36,900 nucleotides of DNA, from the NCBI GenBank assembly GCA_050245915.1, contig JBFWWZ010000030.1, forward strand, positions 1-36,900, in the 5' to 3' direction. How positions within the stretch are numbered: the first letter of the stretch is position 1; every line of letters begins with the position of its first letter. This document shows, in pieces, positions 1 to 8,485 of this stretch. A program made the translations under genes and the position numbers. The notes below the pieces were generated by a model. It was not told the DNA's origin. It ran no database searches and saw nothing but the letters and a program-made list of their open reading frames with translations. The DNA comes from JBDSKH01 sp050245915. Lineage in GTDB: Bacteria; Actinomycetota; Actinomycetes; Actinomycetales; Microbacteriaceae.

Positions 1-551
1 ACAACCCGAAGGCGACCGCCGAGGTCATGGACGGCGAGTGGTTCAAGACCGGTGACCTGGGGGCACTCGACGACGAGGGCTACCTGACGATCACGGGTCG
101 CAAGAAGGAGATCATCGTCACCGCCGGCGGCAAGAACGTCGCGCCTGCCGCGCTGGAGGACCCGATCCGGGCCAACCCGATCGTCGGCCAGGTCGTCGTG
201 TGCGGCGACCAGAAGCCGTTCATCTCCGCGCTCGTCACCCTCGACTCCGAGATGCTGCCGGTGTGGCTGAACAACAACGGCGAGGCCGGCGACATGAGCC
301 TGGAGGACGCGGCGAAGAACCCGAAGGTGCTCGCCGAGGTGCAGCGCGCCATCGACGCAGCCAACGCGAAGGTGTCGCGTGCGGAATCGATCCGCAAGTT
401 CGTGATCGTGCCGACCGAGTTCACCGAGGCGAGCGGGCACCTGACGCCGAAGATGAGCATCAAGCGCGACCCGATCCTGAAGGATTTCGCCGACGTCATC
501 GAGGGCATGTACGCCGACGCACCCACGCAGGGCCAGTCACTGGTGCACTAG
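1..551 (+). CDS. Long-chain fatty-acyl-CoA ligase (AMP-forming), C-terminal part, cut by window start
   Basis: This is the C-terminal end of an adenylate-forming enzyme that activates fatty acids to acyl-CoA through an acyl-AMP intermediate. The reading frame is open from base 3, so the gene starts outside the window. Visible core motifs are WFKTGDLG (the hinge-proximal Asp motif) and GRKKEIIVTAGGKNVAP, which carries the A8 hinge. The tail FTEASGHLTPKMSIKR carries the conserved late Lys region. The long insertion after the hinge and the TAGGKNVAP wording match FadD15-like long-chain ligases better than acetyl-CoA synthetases. It converges with the deformylase gene, with only 7 bases between the stop codons. 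The family is certain; the exact chain-length preference is not. Confidence 0.93.
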   Translation, partial: NPKATAEVMDGEWFKTGDLGALDDEGYLTITGRKKEIIVTAGGKNVAPAALEDPIRANPIVGQVVVCGDQKPFISALVTLDSEMLPVWLNNNGEAGDMSLEDAAKNPKVLAEVQRAIDAANAKVSRAESIRKFVIVPTEFTEASGHLTPKMSIKRDPILKDFADVIEGMYADAPTQGQSLVH

Positions 552-558
552 GGGCAGG

Positions 559-1065
559 TCACCCCGCTGCTCGGAACCACTCCGACTGGCGGACGGCACG
601 CATCGCCTCACGCTTGGTCTCGGGGTCGAGTCCCTCGATGTACAGCTTGCCGTCGAGGTGGTCGCACTCGTGCTGCAGCGCCTGCGCCATCAGGCCCTCC
701 CCTTCGAGGGTGACCGGGTTGCCGTCGAGGTCGACGCCGGTCACCTTCGCGCGCGGGTACCGCAGCCGCGGGAAGTAGAAGCCGGGCACCGACAGGCACC
801 CTTCGTCGACGAGCTCCGGTTCGCCCTCGACGGTGAGGACCGGGTTGATCACATAGCCGACGACGTCGTCGACGTTGTAGCTGAACGCGCGCAGCCCGAC
901 GCCGATCTGCGGCGCCGCGACGCCTGCACGTCCGGGCGGTGTGACGGTGTCGATCAGGTCGTCGACGAGGGCCGCGAGGCGGGCGTCGCCCGGCTCGACG
1001 ACGACCGGGTCCGCGACCGAGCGGAGCACTGGGTCACCGAAGAGCCGGATCTGACGTTCGGTCAT
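559..1065 (-). CDS. def: Peptide deformylase
   Basis: This enzyme removes the N-formyl group from nascent proteins in the cytoplasm. All three family motifs are present in 168 residues: GVAAPQIG (residues 48-55), EGCLS with metal ligand Cys90, and HECDH with metal ligands His132 and His136 and catalytic Glu133. The ATG start overlaps the stop of the upstream ParA-like gene by 4 bases (ATGA), so the two are probably translationally coupled. The length and the GxxxAPQIG form are ordinary for an actinobacterial deformylase. Coupling to a degenerate ParA-like gene is the only unusual point. Confidence 0.96.
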   Translation of the reverse strand: MTERQIRLFGDPVLRSVADPVVVEPGDARLAALVDDLIDTVTPPGRAGVAAPQIGVGLRAFSYNVDDVVGYVINPVLTVEGEPELVDEGCLSVPGFYFPRLRYPRAKVTGVDLDGNPVTLEGEGLMAQALQHECDHLDGKLYIEGLDPETKREAMRAVRQSEWFRAAG

Positions 1066-2030
1066 GCGGCACGCTCCCGCGGGACGCCGTCGATCACCTT
1101 CGCGGCCAGGTCTCGTGCGGCGTCACGGGTGTCGGGCCGCAGAGCGCCATAACGCACCGGGGTGCCGGCGGTCAGCTCCTCGTCGTACGGGATGCGGACC
1201 ACGTCGCGCACCCGCGCCTGGAAATGCGCCTCGATGGCGTCCAGGCTCTCGTACCGGGTGCCCGGCGTCGCCGTGTTCAACGCCACCACGGCGTTGCGTG
1301 CCAGGTCGCCGAGGTCGTTCTCCTCCAGCCAGCTGACGGTGGCCGAGGCCATTCGAGCCTGCTCCGAGGTGCCTCCGGAGACCAGCACCACGCAGTCGGC
1401 ACGACGCAGAGCCGCGCTCATGGCGGGATCGTGCACACCCGTTGCACCGTCGGTAAGCACGACCGCGCAGTCCTCGGTGCCGTGCAGCAGGGCCGATCGC
1501 CCGCGCACCTCGAGCGGCGAACCCTGCTCGACCATCCCGGCGAGCACGGGCAGGTCGGCGTTGGCGTCGACCGCCAGCACGCGATCGTCGCGCACGTCGG
1601 CGAGGGCCATGCCGAGCAGGGTGGTCACGGTGGACGCGCCGACGCCCCCCTGCCTGCTGATGATCGGGATGTGGCGGGGCCCGCCCGAGATCGGTGCGGC
1701 GATGCGCGCCTCCAGTGCGCGCCGGGCGCGGGTCGCGGGACGATTCAGCCGCGAAGCCTGACGTGCGACGGCGCGGTAGGCGCGAACCGCTCGCGGAGGC
1801 CGCGCGTACCACGTCGCGTGCAGGGAGCGGGGGGCGATCTCGATGGGGAGCGGCGGGACAGCCGAGTCCGCCTCGGCCGCGGCCTCGGCAGCGGCCCGCA
1901 GCTCGTGCTCCTGGCCCGCCGCGAGGACGGCGGAGGTGGGGAGCACGATGGAGGCGGTCCTCGCCAGGGGCGCCGCGGCATCCGGGGTCGCCAGGGCGAG
2001 CTCCACCTCGAACGTCTCGTCGTCAGCCAC
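1062..2030 (-). CDS. MinD/ParA-like protein with degenerate P-loop (paralogue A)
   Basis: This 322-residue protein has an Ala/Glu-rich N-terminal part (1-117) and a MinD/ParA-like P-loop fold from about residue 120. The Walker-A region reads SRQGGVGASTVT (125-136). Gln127 replaces the signature lysine and Ala132 replaces the P-loop lysine of the usual KGGVGKT, so normal ATP hydrolysis is unlikely. A Walker A'-like AVDANADLP and a Walker B-like VVLTDGATG remain. The C-terminal IPYDEEL segment resembles the MinD-like proteins associated with type VII secretion loci, but no ESX gene lies in the window. The GTG start sits 8 bases after a TAAGCT box. It is about 50 bp downstream of a paralogue. 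A structural or regulatory pseudo-ATPase role is my inference. Confidence 0.8.
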   Translation of the reverse strand: MADDETFEVELALATPDAAAPLARTASIVLPTSAVLAAGQEHELRAAAEAAAEADSAVPPLPIEIAPRSLHATWYARPPRAVRAYRAVARQASRLNRPATRARRALEARIAAPISGGPRHIPIISRQGGVGASTVTTLLGMALADVRDDRVLAVDANADLPVLAGMVEQGSPLEVRGRSALLHGTEDCAVVLTDGATGVHDPAMSAALRRADCVVLVSGGTSEQARMASATVSWLEENDLGDLARNAVVALNTATPGTRYESLDAIEAHFQARVRDVVRIPYDEELTAGTPVRYGALRPDTRDAARDLAAKVIDGVPRERAA

Positions 2031-2038
2031 GACCGACC

Positions 2039-2044
2039 AGCTTA
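2039..2044 (-). promoter_or_regulatory. -10 box TAAGCT of ParA-like paralogue A
   Basis: TAAGCT matches TANNNT and ends 8 bases before the GTG start at 2030. No Shine-Dalgarno sequence is evident between them, which points to a leaderless or near-leaderless transcript. Confidence 0.55.
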
Positions 2045-2080
2045 CCTCGGACGCTGCCCCGCGACCCGCGGCCGGTCGGC

Positions 2081-3130
2081 TCAGGCGGCGGCCTCCATCA
2101 CGGAGGCGGCGAGGTCGCGCGCCGTTTCGCGCGTGAACGGCCGCAGGGCTCCGAAGCGGATCGGCCCGGGCGAGAGCTCCTCGTCGTAGGGGATCCGCAC
2201 CACGTCGCGAACCCGTGCCCGGAAGTGCGTCTCGATCTGCGGCAGGAGCTTGAGATCCGTGCCGGGGGTGGCCGTGTTGAGGGCGACGACGGTCCTGCCT
2301 GCCAACGCACCCAGACCGTGCGCGTGCAGCCAGTCGACCGTCTCGGAGGCGAGGCGCGCCTCGTCCGCTGAGCCCCCGGAGACCAGCACCAGCCCGTCGG
2401 CGCGCTTCAGCGCGGCATGCATCGCCGGCTCCAGCAGCCCGCTCGCCCCATCGGTCAGCACGACCGAGGAGAACCTGCCCGCGACGTCGGCGACCGCGTC
2501 GTAGGCGTGGGCGGTGAGCGGGCGGGACGGTGCCGTCCCCGCATCCGAGGGCAGCACCGTGAGCCCGGTGGCGTCATGCGCGGCGAGCTCGCTGAGGTCG
2601 GCTGCGGAGCGGATGCGGGAGGCACGGCGGGCGATCTCGCGCACGTTCGCCGACGCGGCGGCGGCGACGCGGTCTCCGAGGGTGCCGCGCTCGGGGTGGG
2701 CGTCGACCGCGATCACCGGGCCGCTGTGCGCGTCCGCCAGCGCCATGCCGAGCAGCGCGGTCACCGTGGTCGCACCCACGCCGCCCTGGCGGCTGACCAC
2801 CGGCACGAAGCGAACGGGTCCGCCGTCGGCGCCGGCGCCATGCGCGTCGCGTTCATCCGGCTGGCGAGGGTCGCGGGAGCGCCGAGGGCGCCGGCGGTGC
2901 GCGCGGCGCTCCTCGGGTCCGCGGTAGCGCCTCCCGTAGCGGGATCTCGGCCGAGATGCGGTCGGCAGCGCCGGGATGGGCGGATCCTGCATGGTGTCGA
3001 GTTCGCTGCCCGGGGCGAGGGCGAGCGCCGAGGCCACCACATCGATCGACGTGCTCATCGTGTGGACGAGTTCGATGGAGTCGGCGGGGACGGCGACATC
3101 ATCGAGCTCGTACTGACGTTCGTGGGTCAC
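2081..3130 (-). CDS. MinD/ParA-like protein with degenerate P-loop (paralogue B)
   Basis: This 349-residue protein is a paralogue of its downstream neighbour. Its Walker-A region is SRQGGVGATTVT (113-124), with Gln115 and Ala120 in place of both lysines, so the loss probably predates the duplication. Both paralogues share LTDGA.G, LVSGG, VALNTATPGT and ARVRDVVRIPYDEEL. Unlike paralogue A, residues 59-97 form an Arg-rich, probably disordered linker that could bind nucleic acid or acidic lipid. The start is GTG at 3130, exactly 6 bases after a TACGGT box. The gene probably leads the unit B, A, def. The function is unknown; it could be a signalling or scaffold protein instead of a partition motor. 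Confidence 0.78.
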   Translation of the reverse strand: MTHERQYELDDVAVPADSIELVHTMSTSIDVVASALALAPGSELDTMQDPPIPALPTASRPRSRYGRRYRGPEERRAHRRRPRRSRDPRQPDERDAHGAGADGGPVRFVPVVSRQGGVGATTVTALLGMALADAHSGPVIAVDAHPERGTLGDRVAAAASANVREIARRASRIRSAADLSELAAHDATGLTVLPSDAGTAPSRPLTAHAYDAVADVAGRFSSVVLTDGASGLLEPAMHAALKRADGLVLVSGGSADEARLASETVDWLHAHGLGALAGRTVVALNTATPGTDLKLLPQIETHFRARVRDVVRIPYDEELSPGPIRFGALRPFTRETARDLAASVMEAAA

Positions 3131-3136
3131 CGCGAT

Positions 3137-3142
3137 ACCGTA
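3137..3142 (-). promoter_or_regulatory. -10 box TACGGT of ParA-like paralogue B
   Basis: This TANNNT hexamer ends 6 bases before the GTG start at 3130, with no ribosome-binding site in between. A leaderless transcript is expected and supports GTG 3130 as the true start. Confidence 0.62.
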
Positions 3143-3196
3143 GTTTTCAACCCTGGACGCGCCGTGGACACGCCCTGGACGCCGCCTGGGCGCCGG

Positions 3197-6100
3197 TCAC
3201 TCCACGACGACGAGCAGATCCCCCGCATCTACCTGCTGCGTCGCCGGGATCGCGAGCCGTGTGATGGTACCGCCGACCGGGGTGGTGATCGCAGCCTCCA
3301 TCTTCATCGCCTCGATCGACGCCACCTGCTGACCCGCCTCGACCCGGTCGCCCTCGCCGACCTTCAGCGACACGACACCCGAGAACGGCGCGGCCACCTG
3401 GCCGGCGACCGCCGGGTCGGCCTTCTCGGCCGCCTTGCTCTCGACGGTGATGCTGCGGTCGCGTACGAACACCGGTCGCAGCTGCCCGTTCAGCGTCGCC
3501 ATCACCGTGCGCATGCCCCGGTCGTCGGCCTCGCCGATCGCCTCCAGGCCGATCAGCAGCGTGACACCGGGCGCGATCGGCACCTCGTGCTCGGCGCCCG
3601 TCTGCAGGCCGTAGAGGTAGTCGGGGGTGTCGACCACGGAGAGATCGCCGTAGGTCTCGCGCACCTGCTGGAAGGCCTGCGTCGGACCCGGGAACAGCAG
3701 CCGGTTGAGACCCGCCCGGCGGGCGGCGGAATCTCCGGCCAGCGCCGCGCGATCCTCATCGGTGAGCTCCTCCACGCCGATCTTCACGGAGCGGCCCTTG
3801 AGCACCTTCTCGCGGAACGGCTCCGGCCAGCCGCCCGGGAGGTCGCCCAGCTCCCCTGCCATGAAGCCGATGACCGAGTCCGGGATGTCGTACTTCTGCG
3901 GGTTCTGCTCGAAGTCGGCCGGGTCGGCGTTCGCCGCCGCCAGCGCGAGCGCGAGGTCGCCCACCACCTTCGACGACGGCGTGACCTTCGGCGGCCGACC
4001 CAGGATGTCGCTGGCCGCCGCATACAGGTTCTCGACGACCTCGAAACGATCGGCGAGCCCGAGGGCGATCGCCTGCTGCCGCAGGTTGGAGAGCTGACCG
4101 CCGGGGATCTCGTGCCGGTACACGCGTCCCGTCGGGCCCGGCAGACCGGACTCGAACGGCTTGTACACCTTGCGCACCGCCTCCCAGTACGGCTCGAGGT
4201 CGCTGACGGCCTGAAGGCTCAGCCCCGTGTCGCGCTCGGTGTGCGCGGTCGCGGCGACGAGTGCGCTGAGGCTCGGCTGGCTGGTCGTGCCTGCCATCGG
4301 GGCGCTGGCGGCGTCCACGGCGTCGGCGCCGGCCCGGCTCGCGGCCAGGAGCGTCGCCAGCTGGCCTCCCGCGGTGTCGTGCGTGTGCACATGCACCGGC
4401 AGGTCGAAGCGCTCGCGCAGGGCGCCGACGAGCTTCTCGGCGGCACCCGCCCGCAGCAGACCGGCCATGTCCTTGATGGCCAGGATGTGGGCACCCGCGT
4501 CGACCATCTGCTCGGCAAGGCGCAGGTAGTAGTCGAGGGTGTAGAGGCGCTCGGACGGATCGAGCAGGTCGCCGGTGTAGCAGAGCGCGACCTCCGCCAC
4601 GGCGGTGCCGGTCTCGCGCACGGCGTCGACCGCGGGGCGCAGCTGGTCCACGTCGTTCAGCGCGTCGAAGATGCGGAAGATGTCAACACCGGTCTCCGCC
4701 GCCTCGCGCACGAACGCTTCCGTGACCGCCGTCGGATAGGGCGTGTAGCCGACCGTGTTGCGGCCGCGCAACAGCATCTGGATGGCGATGTTCGGCAGCG
4801 CCTCGCGCATGGCCGCGAGCCGATCCCACGGGTCCTCGCCGAGGAACCGCAGCGCGACATCGTACGTTGCGCCGCCCCACGCCTCCACGCTGAGAAGTCC
4901 GGGGGTGAGGCGCGCCACGTGAGGAAGGACGGCGACCAGGTCTTTGGTGCGCACGCGGGTGGCGAGCAGCGACTGGTGGGCGTCGCGGAACGTCGTGTCG
5001 GTGACCGCGAGGGGCGTCTGCGCGCGCAGGGCGGCGGCGAAGCCGGCCGGGCCGAGCTCGAGCAGGCGCTGGCGGGACCCGGCGGGGGCCGCGGCGCCGA
5101 GGTCGACGGACGGCAGTTTCACGGCGGGATCGAGCTGACCCTCGCCCGGCCCGTTCGGCCGGTTCACGGTCACGTCGGCCAGCCAGTTGAGGATCTTCGT
5201 GCCACGGTCCTTGGACACGTGACCCCGCACCAGCCAGGGGCGCTCCTCGATGAACGAGGTCGACACATCGCCCGCCAGGAAGTCGGGATCGTCGAACACC
5301 GCCTGCAGGAACGGGATGTTCGTCGCCACACCGCGGAGGCGGAACTCCGCGAGCCCGCGGCGGGCGCGGCGCACGGCGGTCGGGAAGTCGCGACCCCGGC
5401 AGATCATCTTCACCAGCATGGAGTCGAAGTGCGGCGAGACCTGGGCGCCCGCGGCGACCGTGCCCCCGTCGAGCCGGATCCCCGCGCCGCCCGGGGAGCG
5501 GTAGGTGGTGATCTTGCCCGTGTCGGGACGGAAACCGGCAGCCGGGTCCTCGGTGGTGATCCGGCACTGGATGGCGAACCCGCGCAGCTGGATCTCGTCC
5601 TGCCTCAGGCCCAGCTCGGCGAGGGTCTCCCCCGCCGCGATGCGCATCTGCGACTGGACCAGGTCGACGTCGGTGACCTCCTCGGTCACCGTGTGCTCGA
5701 CCTGGATGCGGGGGTTCATCTCGATGAACACGTGCTGCCCCGCGCGGTCGCCTGCCGTGTCGAGCAGGAACTCGACGGTGCCGGCGTTGACATATCCGAT
5801 CGACTTCGCGAACGCGATCGCGTCGCGGTACATCGCCTGGCGGATCGAGTCGTCGAGGTTGGGCGCCGGGGCGATCTCCACCACCTTCTGGTGGCGGCGC
5901 TGCACCGAGCAGTCGCGCTCGAACAGGTGGACGGTCTCGCCGGTCGCATCCGCGAGGATCTGCACCTCGATGTGCCGCGGGCGTACCACCGCCTGCTCGA
6001 TGAACATCGTCGGGTCGCCGAACGCGCTGTCGGCCTCGCGCATCGCGGCCTCGAGGGCCTCGCGCAGGTCGTCCCGGCTGTCGACCCGCCGCATCCCGCG

Positions 6101-6595
6101 ACCGCCGCCGCCGGCTACCGCCTTCGCGAACACGGGGAAGCCGATCTCGTCGGCGCCGGCCAGCAGCGCCTCGATGTCGTTCGATGCCGGCGTCGACTTC
6201 AGCACGGGGACGCCCGCCGCGATCGCATGCTCTTTCGCGGTCACCTTGTTGCCGGCCATCTCAAGCACGTGGCTGCCGGGACCGATGAAGGTGATGCCGT
6301 TCTCGGCCGCGGCCTGCGCCAGGTCGGGGTTCTCGCTGAGGAACCCGTAGCCGGGGTAGATGGCGTCGGCGCCGCTCTCTTTCGCGACCCGGATGATCTC
6401 GGCGACGTCGAGGTAGGCGCGGACGGGGTGACCCTCTTCGCCGATCAGGTACGCCTCGTCCGCCTTCAGCCGGTGCAGCGAGTTCCGGTCCTCGTAGGGG
6501 TACACGGCGACGGTCTGCGCACCGAGTTCATAAGCGGCGCGCATGGCCCGGATCGCGATCTCACCTCGGTTGGCCACCAGGATCTTCCGGAACAA
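3197..6595 (-). CDS. pyc: Pyruvate carboxylase
   Basis: This single-chain, biotin-dependent enzyme converts pyruvate, bicarbonate and ATP to oxaloacetate, an anaplerotic step. At 1132 residues it is the expected full length. The N-terminal biotin carboxylase begins with ILVANRGEIAIRA and has the ATP-grasp Gly-rich loop AVAGGGGRGMRR and the EMNPRIQVEHTVTE signature. A carboxyltransferase follows from about residue 530 (TDTTFRDAHQSLLATRVR; metal-binding HTHDTAGG). The C-terminal carrier domain has EAMKM with biotinylated Lys1098. Translation probably starts at TTG 6595, because GAGAGGA lies 6-7 bases upstream and MFRKILVANRG aligns with the family start. It is divergent from the orphan parA gene. 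No truncation is seen. Confidence 0.97.
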   Translation of the reverse strand: MFRKILVANRGEIAIRAMRAAYELGAQTVAVYPYEDRNSLHRLKADEAYLIGEEGHPVRAYLDVAEIIRVAKESGADAIYPGYGFLSENPDLAQAAAENGITFIGPGSHVLEMAGNKVTAKEHAIAAGVPVLKSTPASNDIEALLAGADEIGFPVFAKAVAGGGGRGMRRVDSRDDLREALEAAMREADSAFGDPTMFIEQAVVRPRHIEVQILADATGETVHLFERDCSVQRRHQKVVEIAPAPNLDDSIRQAMYRDAIAFAKSIGYVNAGTVEFLLDTAGDRAGQHVFIEMNPRIQVEHTVTEEVTDVDLVQSQMRIAAGETLAELGLRQDEIQLRGFAIQCRITTEDPAAGFRPDTGKITTYRSPGGAGIRLDGGTVAAGAQVSPHFDSMLVKMICRGRDFPTAVRRARRGLAEFRLRGVATNIPFLQAVFDDPDFLAGDVSTSFIEERPWLVRGHVSKDRGTKILNWLADVTVNRPNGPGEGQLDPAVKLPSVDLGAAAPAGSRQRLLELGPAGFAAALRAQTPLAVTDTTFRDAHQSLLATRVRTKDLVAVLPHVARLTPGLLSVEAWGGATYDVALRFLGEDPWDRLAAMREALPNIAIQMLLRGRNTVGYTPYPTAVTEAFVREAAETGVDIFRIFDALNDVDQLRPAVDAVRETGTAVAEVALCYTGDLLDPSERLYTLDYYLRLAEQMVDAGAHILAIKDMAGLLRAGAAEKLVGALRERFDLPVHVHTHDTAGGQLATLLAASRAGADAVDAASAPMAGTTSQPSLSALVAATAHTERDTGLSLQAVSDLEPYWEAVRKVYKPFESGLPGPTGRVYRHEIPGGQLSNLRQQAIALGLADRFEVVENLYAAASDILGRPPKVTPSSKVVGDLALALAAANADPADFEQNPQKYDIPDSVIGFMAGELGDLPGGWPEPFREKVLKGRSVKIGVEELTDEDRAALAGDSAARRAGLNRLLFPGPTQAFQQVRETYGDLSVVDTPDYLYGLQTGAEHEVPIAPGVTLLIGLEAIGEADDRGMRTVMATLNGQLRPVFVRDRSITVESKAAEKADPAVAGQVAAPFSGVVSLKVGEGDRVEAGQQVASIEAMKMEAAITTPVGGTITRLAIPATQQVDAGDLLVVVE

Positions 6596-6636
6596 ACGGG
6601 GTCCTCTCGCAGGGGTCGCGTCGGTTGGGTTCTCTC

Positions 6637-6642
6637 AGACTA
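6637..6642 (-). promoter_or_regulatory. -10 box TAGTCT of pyc
   Basis: This TANNNT hexamer lies 41 bases upstream of the pyc TTG start. It leaves room for a short 5' leader that includes the GAGAGGA ribosome-binding site. It is back to back with the parA -10 at 6650-6655. Confidence 0.45.
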
Positions 6643-6649
6643 CTGACGG

Positions 6650-6655
6650 TAGGCT
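6650..6655 (+). promoter_or_regulatory. -10 box TAGGCT of orphan parA
   Basis: TAGGCT ends 8 bases before GTG 6664. The absence of a Shine-Dalgarno site suggests a leaderless message and decides against the upstream in-frame TTG at 6625, which lies before the promoter box. Confidence 0.6.
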
Positions 6656-6663
6656 CCCTGTTC

Positions 6664-7764
6664 GTGCATGTGCTCAGCGTCAGCTCCCTCAAGGGAGGCG
6701 TGGGAAAGACCACGGTGACGCTCGGCCTCGCCTCGGCCGCATTCGCGAAAGGCATCTCGACCCTCGTCGTCGATCTCGACCCCCAGTCGGACGTCTCCAC
6801 CGGCATGGACATCGCCGTCGCCGGGCATCTCAACGTCGCCGATGTGCTCGCTTCCCCGAAAGAGAAGATCGTCCGCTCGGCGATCGCCCCGTCCGGCTGG
6901 ACCCGCGGGCGGCCCGGCACCGTCGACGTGCTCATCGGGTCGCCGTCGGCCATCAACTTCGACGGACCGCACCCCAGCATCCGCGACATCTGGAAGCTGG
7001 AAGAGGCGCTCGCCCACGTCGAGAAGGACTACGAACTCGTCCTCATCGACTGCGCGCCCTCGCTCAACGCTCTGACCCGCACCGCGTGGGCCGCATCCGA
7101 CCGGGTCGCCGTGGTCACCGAACCCGGTCTGTTCTCGGTCGCCGCCGCCGACCGCGCACTGCGGGCGATCGAGGAGATCCGCCGCGGCCTCTCTCCTCGT
7201 CTCCAGCCGCTGGGCATCATCGTGAACCGCGCCCGGGTGCAGTCGCTCGAGCATCAGTTCCGCATCAAAGAGCTGCGCGACATGTTCGGGCCGCTCGTGC
7301 TGTCGCCGCAGCTGCCCGAGCGCACCTCGCTGCAGCAGGCGCAGGGTGCCGCCAAGCCGCTGCACATCTGGCCGGGCGAGAGCGCCCAGGAGATGGCGCG
7401 CAACTTCGATCAGCTGCTCGACCGGGTGCTGCGCACCGCCCGACTGGCCGAAGACCCGGAGGCGGCGATGACCGCGGAGTCGTTCATGGCACCCGCGGCG
7501 CCGGTTTTCGAGGCGCCGGTGTACGAGGCGCCGGTGGTCGTCGAGCCGCAGCAGCCCGTCTACGAGCCGGCGCCCCAGCAGGCCCCGGCGCAGCAGCCTC
7601 CCGCCGCCCAGCCGCCGTACCAGGCTCCTCCGGCTCAGCAGCCGTTCCCGCAGCCGCCTGCCGCCCAGCCGGGCGCCGCACCGGTGGGCTACCCGCCGCC
7701 GCAGGCGCCGCAGCAGAACCCGGCGACAGTGACGAACCCGGGCATCGGGATCCCGGGCTTCTAG
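6664..7764 (+). CDS. Orphan ParA-family ATPase with Pro/Gln-rich tail
   Basis: This 366-residue protein is a deviant Walker-A ATPase. KGGVGKTT has both lysines intact (Lys10 and Lys15 from the chosen start), followed by VVDLDPQSDVSTG (Walker A') and LVLIDCAPS (Walker B). It should dimerise with ATP and position chromosomes, division proteins or other cargo. No ParB gene is adjacent, so it is an orphan. The last 90 or so residues are rich in Pro, Gln and Ala (from about EPQQPVYEPAPQQ) and probably disordered, a possible partner-binding tail. GTG 6664 was chosen over TTG 6625 because the -10 box lies between them. A role like the corynebacterial orphan ParA PldP in division-site selection is possible but not shown. 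Confidence 0.88.
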   Translation: MHVLSVSSLKGGVGKTTVTLGLASAAFAKGISTLVVDLDPQSDVSTGMDIAVAGHLNVADVLASPKEKIVRSAIAPSGWTRGRPGTVDVLIGSPSAINFDGPHPSIRDIWKLEEALAHVEKDYELVLIDCAPSLNALTRTAWAASDRVAVVTEPGLFSVAAADRALRAIEEIRRGLSPRLQPLGIIVNRARVQSLEHQFRIKELRDMFGPLVLSPQLPERTSLQQAQGAAKPLHIWPGESAQEMARNFDQLLDRVLRTARLAEDPEAAMTAESFMAPAAPVFEAPVYEAPVVVEPQQPVYEPAPQQAPAQQPPAAQPPYQAPPAQQPFPQPPAAQPGAAPVGYPPPQAPQQNPATVTNPGIGIPGF

Positions 7765-7781
7765 ACGGGTCTGTCAGCGGG

Positions 7782-8348
7782 CTACGCGCTGCGCTGCGCG
7801 CGACGCGCGGCGAGCTCGTCGGCCGGGTCCTCGGCCGAGGTGGCGTCGAGCTCGACGAGCTCCGCCTCGACCTCGCGCAGCACCTTGCCGACGGCGATCC
7901 CGAACACGCCCTGCCCCTGACGCACCAGGTCGACGACCTCGTCGTCGGAGGTGCACAGGTACACGCTGGCGCCGTCGGACATGAGCGTGGTCTGGGCGAG
8001 GTCGTTGATGCCGGACTCGCGCAGCTGGTCGACGGCGACACGGATCTGCTGCAGCGAGATGCCGGTGTCGAGAAGCCGCTTCACGAGCTTCAGCACCAGG
8101 ATGTCGCGGAAGCCGTAGAGGCGCTGCGAGCCGGAGCCGGCCGCGCCGCGGATCGTCGGCTCGACGAGCTGCGTGCGGGCCCAGTAGTCGAGTTGCCGGT
8201 AGCTGATGCCGGCCGCGCGGGCGGCGACGGCGCCGCGGTAGCCGGAGGTGTCATCCAGGTCGGGCATGCCGTCGGTGAAGAGCAGGCCGAGGTCGTAACG
8301 CGCTTCTTCGTTACGCCGCGCTCCGGAGATGTTCCCCATCTCAGCCAT
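7782..8348 (-). CDS. MerR-family transcriptional regulator (Rv1830-like)
   Basis: This 188-residue protein has a MerR winged helix-turn-helix at about residues 37-105 (GISYRQLDYWARTQLV, then SGSQRLYGFRDILVLKLVKRLL). A short effector-less C-terminal region ends in an acidic, Ala-rich tail. No cysteine metal site is seen, so it is not a metal sensor. It lies downstream of ftsR and garA homologues on the same strand, the order seen for Rv1827/Rv1828/Rv1830 in mycobacteria. The intervening Rv1829-type gene is absent here. The ATG at 8348 has AGGGGAG just upstream; a second in-frame ATG lies at 8339. An AT-rich repeat block directly upstream (8363-8388) is a candidate self-operator. Confidence 0.88.
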   Translation of the reverse strand: MAEMGNISGARRNEEARYDLGLLFTDGMPDLDDTSGYRGAVAARAAGISYRQLDYWARTQLVEPTIRGAAGSGSQRLYGFRDILVLKLVKRLLDTGISLQQIRVAVDQLRESGINDLAQTTLMSDGASVYLCTSDDEVVDLVRQGQGVFGIAVGKVLREVEAELVELDATSAEDPADELAARRAQRSA

Positions 8349-8362
8349 GCCGCTCCCCTAAC

Positions 8363-8388
8363 CTTCAACCTGAAGTTGAAGTTTGAAC
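8363..8388. promoter_or_regulatory. Inverted/direct repeat block, candidate MerR operator
   Basis: Perfect 7-base arms CTTCAAC (8363-8369) and GTTGAAG (8375-8381) flank CTGAA. A third related half-site TTTGAA follows at 8382-8387. The block is AT-richer than its surroundings and begins 15 bases upstream of the MerR start codon. I infer an operator; which MerR protein binds is unknown. Confidence 0.5.
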
Positions 8389-8485
8389 TCTGGTGTGGTC
8401 TCACGGTACCCGCCCGCACCTGGCCGCACCATCACATCCGGGCGTGTCGCGACCGGATTTCGCACCCGACCGGCGGTCACCCGCG

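Noticed and set aside
2417..6646. Very long plus-strand open frame opposite pyc, over 1400 codons
   Set aside because: It is antisense to a full pyruvate carboxylase, has Arg/Gly/His-rich non-protein-like composition and arises from high GC. Similar antisense frames opposite the GH15 gene, ppsA and the genes at 20148-23348 were rejected for the same reason.
6625..6663. N-terminal extension of the orphan ParA from TTG 6625
   Set aside because: The TAGGCT box lies inside this extension and the P-loop starts normally from GTG 6664.
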